Source: Asterias amurensis (taxonomy: Eukaryota > Echinodermata > Asteroidea > Forcipulatida > Asteriidae). Taken from it: DNA of 64,000 bases. Positions 24,900-36,942 of this stretch are shown here, piece after piece. The notes beneath the pieces were generated by a model, which was given only the letters and a program-made list of their open reading frames with translations, was not told where the DNA came from and made no database searches. The stretch covers positions 6,154,391-6,218,390 of the forward strand of contig NC_092657.1 of assembly GCF_032118995.1 (NCBI RefSeq), in the 5' to 3' direction. Position numbers and translations under genes: made by a program. The number at the start of each line of letters is the position of its first letter. Position 1 is the first letter of the stretch.

Positions 24900-26690
24900 T
24901 CAGAATTGAGAGTGCAATCGAAGAGAGATAACAACCCGTTGTTAACGATTTTAACAGGACTTTAAACAAGTACTGCATCGTCGACACTAGTGATCAGCGT
25001 TCCTTTATGATCATTGCCGAGGAGCCTAAGGACAACTCGATCAAGAATTGGCAACAAGTTGAATAACAAAAATAAGCTGTCTAGATTGACGAGAGGATTA
25101 CACGGTGTATGATGTTATTGAGAGTTAACACTGGGGTATTTAGATTGAAAAAAAGGGGATTTCGAGGAACTGACCACAGAATTAAGGCCTACGGATGTAA
25201 ATCAGGGTTCAAGAAAACAGATTGGACCATAGGGATACGATAAATGGACTCAACGTTCACCCGGTAAAGTCCGACAATAAAGGCCACCTCCCGTAGGATA
25301 TAGTCGTATGGACTTCCGATCAATCACAGTTACAAATGTCATAATAACGTTGTTGTTGTTGTTACTGATGTTGAGGGTCGCACTAAATAACGACAACTCA
25401 CGACCCCTCACAACCCCTCACGACAATTTTTTTTTAAATGCACTTTAACAGAACATTTGAACATAAGTCAACAGTTAAATATATGCACAAGAGTCATATG
25501 CACCCAAATCACTTTCAAACTGTTGAAAAAATTGTATATTTTTATTGTAAAAAGGGTGTTTTTTACCCCGAGTTTAGTAACGAACGGTAATATCCGCCAT
25601 GTTGTATTTCAACGCACTTGGACGATTCTATTATACCGCAGGGGTGATACAATATGCACGATGATTATTTACCTTTTAAAAAATGTATTTCATGGAGTTT
25701 AAAACAATATTATATTTAAGTTTCCCCTTTTAACTTCTAATTCGAGTGGCGGCTTAGTTACTAACAAGAAAGAAAAAAATCAGCAGCTAAAACCAAAACG
25801 AAAAAATAATACTCAGCCCTCAGAAATCATATCAACAACATTTACATTTCAGAGATGAGGTTCTGTATCAGTTTATTGGTCAAACTCAGTGCCGTTTGAT
25901 TAAAAGTTATAAACATTCAGGAAAAACAAGAAAAAAGCATACGTTGAGATGTGACTTCATTGGTTGTTATTGAACGATGATATCGCACTCAAAATGATAA
26001 CAAAATAGTTGCAGCTATAGTAATATAAGTTATAGACACTTGTAGTATTCCTCTATTTTTATAAGGACTTTATTTGTTGGAAATTGGGTTTGACTGAGCC
26101 CCTCTGTAATTTGCGCATACGGGTAATCACGTCTACTACTACATACGTTCGGAAATACTGCAACCAAATCACTTCTAGCAATTGCTATTGCCGAGATTAC
26201 TAGCTTATGTCTAGGTATACAATAAATTGGTTGAAGTGACTCTGTCAATTATAAACGACGAATACATTTAGCCAATGTGCAGAACTGTGAAAGCTAAAGC
26301 AATTTAGGTCTACTTGGAATGTTTGTAAAGTTCGCTTGTTTGAAGTTCAACAAGTACTCAAACAGGAAACAAATTTGCTTCCATTGAATAAGACGAGCAA
26401 GTGAAAACAAAAGTTTTTCATAGAGCCTAACTTCTCCAAAAGAGTTATTCACATGGTGTTACTAGCCGCTTCAATCTCGGTTTCCTTTCACAATATAAGT
26501 TCCTCTTTTCCTTAGTTTTTCCTTCATTTGGTACTGTCCTCACGAGTACTCTTTCAACAGCTTGACAACCATCATGTCAACAAATTTGCAACATGGGGTT
26601 ATATTGTTTTTTTTTTAAGTCTTACTCCCGACAGGTTAATCTGATCCCACCTCCGAAATAAAACCCAGAGGTCACACTCCGTAAACTTGT
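24900..26690. other. Intergenic, no gene seen; 3' flank of the LRR receptor
   Basis: No coding signal on either strand. Minus-strand AATAAA at 26069-26074 is a candidate poly(A) signal for the LRR receptor about 620 bases after its stop. It is unproven. Confidence 0.4.
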
Positions 26691-26693
26691 AAC

Positions 26694-29600
26694 TCAGGCC
26701 TTTTGTATTATCGGTGTTTTCTGATCACAGCTGTGGACATTGGTTGAAGCCTCTGCACAATCAGAGACAGGAGGAGCAATGTTTTTACCAGCAGAGGAAA
26801 GTGGAACCATCATCTGGGAGCTACCCTTTCTAGAACCTTTTAGTCGTCTGGCCATTAGAGTTGATATTGTGTATAGATAAGGGTTGATAGAGGAGTTTAT
26901 TGGTAGTACAAATACCATCGTCCATGCGTACGTTTCTACAGGGATTGTCACAGCTCCAGTCTGCGACAGCAGTCCCATGATGATGATCGGCATCCAGCAA
27001 GCAAAGTCGGTTCCTACGATTAGAGCCATCTTGACGGCCATCTTGACTTCCTCGTCGCGTGCCTGTTGCCTGGTGGCGCCCTTCGAGGAATGTCTCACCG
27101 AGACGAAGATGCCGATGTAGCTTGCCAGGATGACTAAGAAGCACACCAGGCTGACGACGATGAAGAGGAAGATTGCGTAGTAGGATGCTGGGGTCTTCTC
27201 ACCCATCTCATCGAAGCTGAACGTGTACATAACGTCTTCAGTCTCGTGCCAAGAGGCTTTGTAGTCTGACTTAGTGGCCAATGGCAGACCAACACAGACG
27301 TCTGACAAGCCGTAGAAACCCTTTACGTACTTCTCGATTATGTTCGGCAGTAGGCTCAAGAACGCCGATACAACCCATACTACCACAACAGTGACACGAG
27401 CGGAGGCTACCCCAAGCCGAAAGCTTCCGAAGGGGAACACTACACAAAGGAACCTATCCACGCTGATCACGGTAACAATCAACATGGATGCCACGCTCGC
27501 TAATACAGAGATGATCCCAGCCGTTTTGCATATCGCCGACGAACGCCACTCAGTTGCGTACAGAAAGTAGTCCTGCCCGAAATATCCATCCGCACTGCCG
27601 ATCATAATCATGTAGATCCCCATGAGCAGATCAGAAATGGCCAGATTCATTATTAGAAGAATTTGAATCTTATTTTGTGACACGTGTTTCCTCTCTCGGA
27701 ACCGCCATATGATGACGATGATATTCCCAACCACGGCACTGAGTCCAAGGATCCAAATGAACATGCGCAGAACCATCTGACGTAAGAGACCCTCACAGGT
27801 AGCGAACGGTGAGGGCGGTGTTTGACACTCAGTACTGGTATTCAGTAAGCAGCAAAAACGGTGATCATCCGCAGTGCTACATTCCAAACAGAAAAAAGGA
27901 AGAGTCAACAATGTGTTTAATATCATAGTTAGCAATTCAATCAACTTAAACCGTAGTTCACGGGACACGAGCTCCGGTGCATGCTGTGAGCAGCAGAGTG
28001 GGGTATTGAATCACGGTCATGACACTTTGGCCATTGTGCAAGGCACATAACCATGCTTCGAAACAAATAAATGGAAATGTATAGTGAGTTTCTGCACTAC
28101 CAACCAGTGTCCTAGTGGATGGTACCCATGCCTACATCATTATGGGACTGTATATGGGTACCCGTATTTTGGCCAGCTGGGGTAGGTAGTGAATTACTGG
28201 CGACAGTTGGTCGGGGTGAGCGCAAATGACGTTGAGGTGGCCGTCCGGCCTTGTCAGTTGGGCGATACATCGTACACACAACTTTGAAAACAACGTCCCA
28301 GCCTTTCACGGCAAGAGACTATCCAAGTCTTGGCCGACCGTCTTAGTTCGCAAAGTAAAAGGAAAACCACGCAATTTCGAGGCAAATTTGTGTGGATCAT
28401 TGTATTCTACTTTTAAACTATTTGATAACAAACGGTTACAAACGCTTTTCAAAGACCAACTCGACAGATCTAAGTCAACGTGTTCCTTTAATCATCATCT
28501 TGCAATAAGGAACCAGACTTTTTTTCTTTCCTTTTTTTCTTCGAGCTTCGGTTGGGTAACATTGATGATATCAATGGGAGAAATTCAAGATGGCCGTACC
28601 GTGATGAAGGTCTAATGGATGAGACCGATGGGCTCGAGCGAAATACCACACCAGCTGCGGAACACTCAAGTGGAATTCGTAGTATTTTTGTTTGTACCGT
28701 GTGTAGAGGGGTTTTTAGATGGTAATATCACATAGGGAAAAATACAAAGTTACTTACAACGAGTGTAGTGATTCTAGACCATTGAACATATCCAGACCCC
28801 AGTCAATCACCTCGGTATCCATGGTGACCCTTAGATAAAAGGTAATATCAGAATCCAGTCAATATAAGATTGAAACCTGTTTCCCGTTATTCCTATCTGA
28901 TTGACTTATTGTCCATCAAAGAACCTGTCAGAAATCTGCCTTCCTGTTCCTACACGATTCGGGGAATCGCGCCTTTTCTATCGCAGCCCAAGGATGTGGG
29001 AACATCTTCCTCAGAACATCAAGCAATCTACTTCATCAGCTTAATTTTTTTTCCAAAGCCTACTGTACGGCGCTACGAGCAATGACTGTTTTACGATAAA
29101 TTTAACTAATGGTTGGTTGATTGATTGATTGGTACATCGATTGGTTGGAGTCTGCTGACGAGCAGAGTGTTGGTTTGAATCCCGATCCTGGCTCTTGTGT
29201 CCATGACAAAGATAATTGCTTTGTCCTTCGGATGGGACATTAGTTCGGGTTCCGTGTATTAACATTTATGGTTAATAAAAATTAAAACATGGCGGCCCAA
29301 ACGCCGAGTCGCGAATATAGATTATTATTACAAGTGCACATGTATTTACACGTATGATTTGTAGTGTAAAGAACATTATCGTGGCCACCGAACTCGATCT
29401 CTGACCTGTTCAAGGGAGTGTGGGTTCGGGAGTCTTGACACTTGTGTCCTTAAGCAAGACACTTAACCACTGATTCGTCCTTCGGATGGGACGTAAAGAT
29501 GTAGGTTCCGTGTGTTGTTATTACAACTATCAACTCACGTGAAATACCAAGTACAGTTAATACACACTTGAGTGTATGAAAGTGCGACTATCTTCAATAA

Positions 29601-32600
29601 TGAAGGGTGCACTTGAAAGGGAATACGAAGAAGGAGAAGAGTGCAGAGTTCCACCTTTGTGTTTCTGGTTTACATTTTTCAAGCACTATACAGTTTTCCT
29701 CATCAGGCTTGCGGTTTTACAGTGATTGGGTTCACCGGTGACGGACCCTTGGTTTCAATATAATACATGTATCTACGTATACGAAATATTAATCATTAGA
29801 ATTTAAATACAAATGTACTTACATATACAACTCATGGATACTGGATAGGCCAGTGAAAGCACCTTGTTCTATTACAGTCAATGGATTTTCAGATATGTCT
29901 CTGCAATGCAAAACAAAAATGGGAAAACTGAAGATTTTGTTATAGTTTTTTCCCCCCAAATTATGTATAGATATGGTGCAGATACACGTTTACGCCACCA
30001 TTATCTGCAATCAGATTACCCTTTGCATCTTAACGGTAGTGGACACTATTGGTACTTACTCGAAATGTTTATTAGCATAAGATCTTACTTGGTAACGAGT
30101 AATGGGGAGAGGGTAATAGTGTGAGTAGAAACGGCTCCCTCTGAACTGGGGTAGTTTTTGAGAAAGAAGTCATTTTCCAAGATTTTTATTTCGAGACCTC
30201 AGATTTAGAATTCGAGGTCTGGAAATAAAGCATCTGAACGCACACAACTTCGCCTGACAAGGGTGTTTTTCCTTTCATTATTATCTCGCAACTTCGACGA
30301 CCGGTTGAGCTCAAATTTTCACAGGTTTGTTATGATAATATGTATATGTTTTGATACACCAAGTGAGAAGACTGGTCTTTGACAAATACCAATAGTGTCC
30401 AGTGTCTGTAACATTAAACAACACACTTTCAAATGAGCCCAGCGGTCGATTTCAACTAATTCTTCCTAACTTTACTTAGAACGAGTTAAGTTTCTTTTAG
30501 ACGTTGAGCGCTTTGGACCCTTCCTTTGGGACGATTAATCCTAGCATTTCGTGAAAATTGGCTGCAGCGCCTTTAAACTTGCGTCAGTTCGACTCATTTC
30601 TTGGGCACATTGATCCAGAATGGACCAGGCACACGGAAACCGGATCCGGGAAAACTCTGACCAAAAACTTTTTTTTAGACCATCAGAAACCTCTTAAATA
30701 GCTTGTAGGCTAACCACAATATTATGTTTAAACCTACTACAACTTTATAATACATGAATCAATGTGTGGTGAAGAGGTTTTCAACTAGTGGTTTAAACCC
30801 AACGGGGCCTGGTTCTTGATAATTTTACCGAGACGAAGTCGAGGTAAAATTATCAAGAACCAGGCCTCGGCGGGTTTAAACCACTAGTTGCTGCACGTCA
30901 CTCGAGCAAAAACTTGAACATGAACGTCAAAAACATTTGCTGTATAACACTCACGTTTTAAGAATAGGTGAAGTTACGATTTCTCACGTCGGGTACGTAC
31001 GTGCAGACGTCATTCGTGAGCATGAAATAAGCCCAAAGTGGTGACGTCACCTAGAAACGACACAATTTTCTGACGTTCACGTTCACGTTTTTGCTCCCTA
31101 ATGATTGACTGTGAGTTTTTCAAAAGTATCTTAAAACAAAAGTTCATGTTTTCAAACAGATCAAACTAATTTACTTACAGGTACTGAAGTCTGAATAATC
31201 CAATAAATGAATGGTTCGCCAGAAAGGTAATTCGGTTCCCGTCAAGATGGCTGTCATGTATCAAAACACAGAAAGGTGCAATCATTAACACAATTAAAAT
31301 GGACTAATAAATGATACGGGATAGGAACAAACTGCACGGGAAAAAATAAATGAAACAGGGTACAACCAAGGACAGGGTAATTGGTATTGTGACGTCACTC
31401 TTTGCTTAGCAATTAAGATTGATACAAAGTTAAGATTAATCTTAGTGCTTTGTGAAATTGAAAAAGCGCGGAAATCTAGCGGGACCCGCGCGTAGCGCGG
31501 GTTTCCCGCTAGTGTATCAAAACACAGAAAAGTGCAATCATTAACACAATTAAAATTGTAAAGGTTCACTCAGTAAAATATATGTGGCAGAAACCAGAGC
31601 GTCGGCCTCATTAATATTCGGTACACTATAAAAACAAGTGTTTAGGTTTAAAAACTAACACTTTCGTGCAACAGATTCGAACGCATCAAAAGGTTTTGGT
31701 TAAACACGTAACGGTGTATAGGGCCCGTGAGTTGTGGTTTTCGCCCATTTTCTTAGTAAAGGCATTACACGTTTTTTGTTTGACGCGTCAGCCGTTTACA
31801 TTGTGTTCAGAATGTGTTTAGGAAGCGCTGTAAAGGTGTCCCGTACATTAAATGTTTCTAAACACACGTGTTTAAGTTTGATTTGTTATGTGGCTTTACT
31901 AAGAAAATAGGCGAAAACAACTGCTTAAGAACACAACTCATGGGACCCTATACATACTTTTACGTGTTTAACCTCAACCCGTTGACGCATTCGAAATCTG
32001 TTACAGGAAAGTGTTCATATGGTGTTTAGAACTTGTTTTTACAGTGTATAGGCCTTCCTAAATTATATTTAGAGATTTTGTTGTTTTAATATATATATTT
32101 TTTTTACACTGTATGATATTGTTTTTTTGCTTTGGTTTGGGCGCATCCACCAGCGCCTATCCTTCCGTGTTGGTATTTGGGCTGGTATGTTGATTCTGAT
32201 TGTCTGTGAAATGCATTTCTAAGTGTTAAACAGTTTTCTGAATTTCGATCCTTGTATTGTCGGAGTGTTTTTTTTTTTTTTTTTTTTTTTTTCGCTGGAC
32301 TTTTGTCACTTTAAGAAAGGGACTCTAAACATGATTGCCACTTGTGACGTCAATCTCTACGTCCTCTTTCACGTCATTCGTCACTTACAGTGTTTGCAAC
32401 TGTCTGAGCGGCTGAAATACACCAGGCACCAACTCTTTAATCTTGTTCTGCCCCAGAAATCTGAAGAAGAAAAAAATTGATTCAGTTCAAAGTTTAACAC
32501 CATTCCTATTGGCAATTATGTGTACAATTTCAAACCTAAAAATCAATGTAACTAAAATGAGAATTTGGTGTGAAATAGTCTGGTAGCAGCTTTCCTTAAA

Positions 32601-33031
32601 GGTTTGAAGATTATTCCTGGTGGCTTTTCTAAGATCCGGCATGGGCTCCAGCTCCGGTTTGGGCAGCGTCAGCTCTTTGTTTGAGCAGTGTGCACGTTTT
32701 TGTGCTGTGTTTCCAATAACAACATATTATTCCCTTCAAGACGAGGTCTGAGAGAAGCAATCTATGTATATCGCTCGCTTAATTCATTCATTGTTTCTGT
32801 CATCCAAATGAGACAAGTACGGGTTATGACACCTTTATGGCGGCGGCGGCGGCGGCGACGCCGCCGCCGATGCCGACGACGCCGCCGACGAAGCCGACGA
32901 CGCCGACGACGACGACGACGACGACGACAACAACTGCAGAAACAACGACAACGACAACGACAGCGACAACGACAACGACAACAACAACGACAACAACAAC
33001 GACAACGACAACAACAACATTGACGACAACA

Positions 33032-33064
<33 letters not shown>

Positions 33065-36000
33065 GCAACGACAACGACAACGACAACATCAACCAATAAA
33101 ACAGAATTAAAAATAAAACAGTGAAACTTTACTCACAGATGTTGAAGGCTTCTTAGACCCCGAAACGCACCGTGCTCGATTTCTACAATGGTGTTATTTA
33201 TCAGATTCCTAAAACACACCGGAAAGAGATTATTAAATGAACCAATTTTAAGTAAGTGACTAAACAGTAAAAATCAATGGTAACGTTGAAGAAATGTTTA
33301 ATAATTGTTTATACCCGGGGGCATCAACAACGCTGAGGAAGAATCCATTTTGTTTTTAGGTGGGACCCACACAGAGACCACATTAATGAGAAACCATTGC
33401 TAGCCAAATTGCTTCAATGTGCAGATTTGGTTATACAGTTAATTGAGCAAAACTTTACGGTGTAGATGTGTTTTAGCCAACTGATACTGTTTGTTTGGGT
33501 TAAGCATTCGTTTTGGGGTATGTATTTTACGAATACAAATCACTATGAAGCTTTTGATTCGACTTCCGAAAGAAACAGCCAATAAGATAGCTTCAACTGT
33601 GTACTTACAACAGCTGAAGGGAACTGAGATCTGCAAATACATCCGCTGGTAATAAACTCACTCGATTCTCCTGTAAATGTCTGGAAAATAAGGAGTAATG
33701 TTTCATAAAAACAAGTATTACGGACATGAGGTCTTCTTATGCATTGAAACTGAAATTTCAAATTCAAATTTTGAGACTTTGGCAACGCTTGGTGGCAGCA
33801 GACTGCTAAAATGATAAAATTGCAGTGTTTTTTGAAAATGTACACACACTCAGAACTACGTCAACAAGCACTTAGTGTGTACCCTACTTACGAGACAATT
33901 AACATGTTTGCCAAACAAAATGACTGTCATGTAAGTAACGATTACGTATGTATGATGTACGTAAACACCAATGTGTGTGCATGTACACTATATAGTTATC
34001 GTGTACTGAACGATAACTACTTTGAATGTTCATTATGGCTATCCAGTACGGCTACGGCATGGCGATACCTACAAGGTACGTACATGGTGTTTATCGTGTA
34101 TGTAGCCTACATAACACCTTTATGTACGTTTTGACTTAACTCTGACACCCGTTCTGTGTATTATAACTGCTCCCTACATTTGTACAAATGATATAAATGA
34201 TATAAAGGACGCCCAGTGCTGCATTGGCGATAAGGCTAAAAGTGGGGGGGGGGGGCAATGTACTCCCGTGGAAATTTCATGTTAATTTATGGCAACCATT
34301 ATAAATTTATCGTGCATGTATAACGTTCGTGTATGTACACTACAACTGTTGTGTATGTATACGATAAAAGGTAGGCCCTTGTTATCGTGTACGTACACTA
34401 TACGAGTTGGATTGTTTCTGTTTGTATGTGACGTCACTAGCTTTGATAATAATGTCTGCGCTGACAAATCTCTCAATCGCCTCAGATTAATACATTAACT
34501 GTCCAACTTACAGTTTCTCAAGGTTTTTCAGTCCTGAAAATGCACCAACAAGTAGATCCGTGATCAAGTTTTCTGAAAGATATCTGAGTGCAAGGAACAA
34601 CGAAATAATGAATGAGCTAAATTCATCAATAAGTAATATGGGTATGACCACACCCAACAGTGCAAGAACCAAGCACAGTGCCTTGTGTCGAAAGCTGATT
34701 CTCTTATTAAACTTTTTAAACCATTTTTGTTGTTGTATTTCATTATAATTTGTCTTTCGTCTTTAACGAGCGATTTGCAATGTTGAAATTTAAGACTTCA
34801 AACTTACAAATCCCGGAGCTGTTTCATGTCTTTGAACGTCAGTGGCTGGATTGTGGTTATTTGGTTATCGTACGCAATCCTGAAAAAAAAAATATATATA
34901 TATATATTTAATAGATGCATCAAATAAAGGCAGTGGACACTATTGGTAATTACTCAAAATAATTATCGTCATAAAACCTTTCTTGATTACGAGTAATGGG
35001 GAGAGGTTGATAGTATAAAACAGCTCCCTCTGAAGTGATGTAGTTTTCGAGAAAGAAGTTATTTTCCACGAATTTGATTTCGAGACCTCAAGTATAGAAT
35101 TTGAGGTTTCGAAATCAAGCATCAGAAAGCACACAACTTCGTGTGACAAGGGTGTTTTGTCTTTCATTATTAGGGACTTTTCGTTTTCGACGACGGATGG
35201 TTCTGCGACGGTAAAGATGACATTTGGCGTCATCTGCGCATGCGTCGGCTTTGAGGACGGTCGTCCCTCAATTTTTACGACAGTACTTGGGATGAATCTT
35301 CGTTGTGCTGAAAACGACAACGTTTAGCTGAACAACCGTCGCAGAACCATCCGTCGTCGAAAACGAAAAGTCCCTAGTATCTCGCAACTGCGACGACCGA
35401 TTGAGCTCAAATTTTCACAGGTTTGTTATTTCATGCATATGTTGAGATACACCAACTGTGAAGACTGGTCTTTGACAATTACCAATAGTGTCCACTGCCT
35501 TTAAAGTACCCGCAACGAACATCGTTTCGGTGATTGGTACCTTCTGCTAAAATAGAAATCGAACTGCCTCTTCTATGGCCTCCGGCGATCTCGGTTGTCT
35601 AGTTGGTAAGACATTTATTTTTTTTTTTTATTTTTCTTCTTGAGTATTTGCCAAAAGTTTCCACAGTGCTGAAGTGTCGTTTTTACAAAAGCATATCTTA
35701 AAAGATATGCTTTTTGTAAAAACGACACTTCGTTAAAAAGATATAATGTTTGGGTCAAGAATACTTACAAAGTGTGTACATAATTCAGCCCCACAAAGGA
35801 ATCTGACTGGAGACGACTTATCTTATTCTCTATAAAGCTCCTGTCAAAAGAATAGAAAACAATAATTTTTATTCTCACTTCATCGATACGTAAATTATTA
35901 TAATATTGTTGGCTTGTTAATTGTTTTATTCATAGTTTGTGTGTTTTGCCTCAACGGCTGTCCATAGTTCAGCTTGTGAAACGTTACATTAGCTGTGGAT

Positions 36001-36771
36001 TTGTGACATTATGCCTTTTCGAAACTGGGGATGGCCTTATAGGCTCAGGCTTAAGTCCCAGGGTCTTTCCACGCTTGAATCCCTGTGTCACAAATACACG
36101 CTTTGAAAAGAACCGGTGCATAAACGCCTGGAAAACAATCCGTGCTTTCGAAAATAGCCTTTGCGTTTTACTTTATGAAAGAAACTTCCTCGCTAAAAGC
36201 CTTTGCAGCAGTTCGGGTTACTATTTGGCAATATTGACAACTACTTGTTAAATGGTAGCTGCTTACTTTCTGACCAACGTTCAATTAAGTTTGTGGGTGT
36301 GATCTACCTATCGTTGTGAAGAGATTGCAAATTCTATGCTTGACACCTATAGAAACTAAAGCCGAAGAAGTACATAATAAATAAATTTGACTTTAAACTT
36401 ACAGAACTTTAAGATTTTTGAACTCGCTAAAATCCAAATGAAGGACATCTTGTACTGAATTATTATGAGTACTGGTAGAATTATCACCTTGAAGGTTCAC
36501 TGCCAACCTGCAACAAAATACATAAAGTAAAAAGGGAAAGACTCTAGGTCAGAATTTTCTCATGGAAGAACAAGTCATCGTTAAACTTGATTTGTTAGTC
36601 CTTGTTCTTAAGCTTTCTTGCCAAACAAAACCCGGTGAAAATGTTGCACTGGACATTATCTGTCAACATTGTGATCTTCTAAAATTTGAAGAAAATCACG
36701 TCAAGCAAGCGAGCAAGCAATCAAGCAAGCGAGCAAGCAAGCGAGCAAGCAAGCCAGCAAGCAAGCAAGCG

Positions 36772-36804
<33 letters not shown>

Positions 36805-36825
36805 TCAAGCAAGCAAGCAAGCAAT

Positions 36826-36886
<61 letters not shown>

Positions 36887-36907
36887 TAGCCAGCAAGCAA
36901 GCAAGCT

Positions 36908-36942
<35 letters not shown>

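Noticed and set aside
27877..27968. Upstream extension of the 7TM exon with two extra Met
   Set aside because: A splice acceptor ending TAG at 27877-27878 in the right phase joins the LRR exons; the extension is intron sequence.
32688..33124. Poly-Arg, poly-Thr, poly-Val and poly-Leu/Ser frames
   Set aside because: Translation of a triplet/hexamer simple repeat inside an LRR-receptor intron.
34563..34575. Alternative acceptor TCTTTCAG for LRR exon 34583-34512
   Set aside because: It would put the exon out of frame and break the 72-nt repeat; the acceptor ending CACTCAG at 34584 gives a full LRR.
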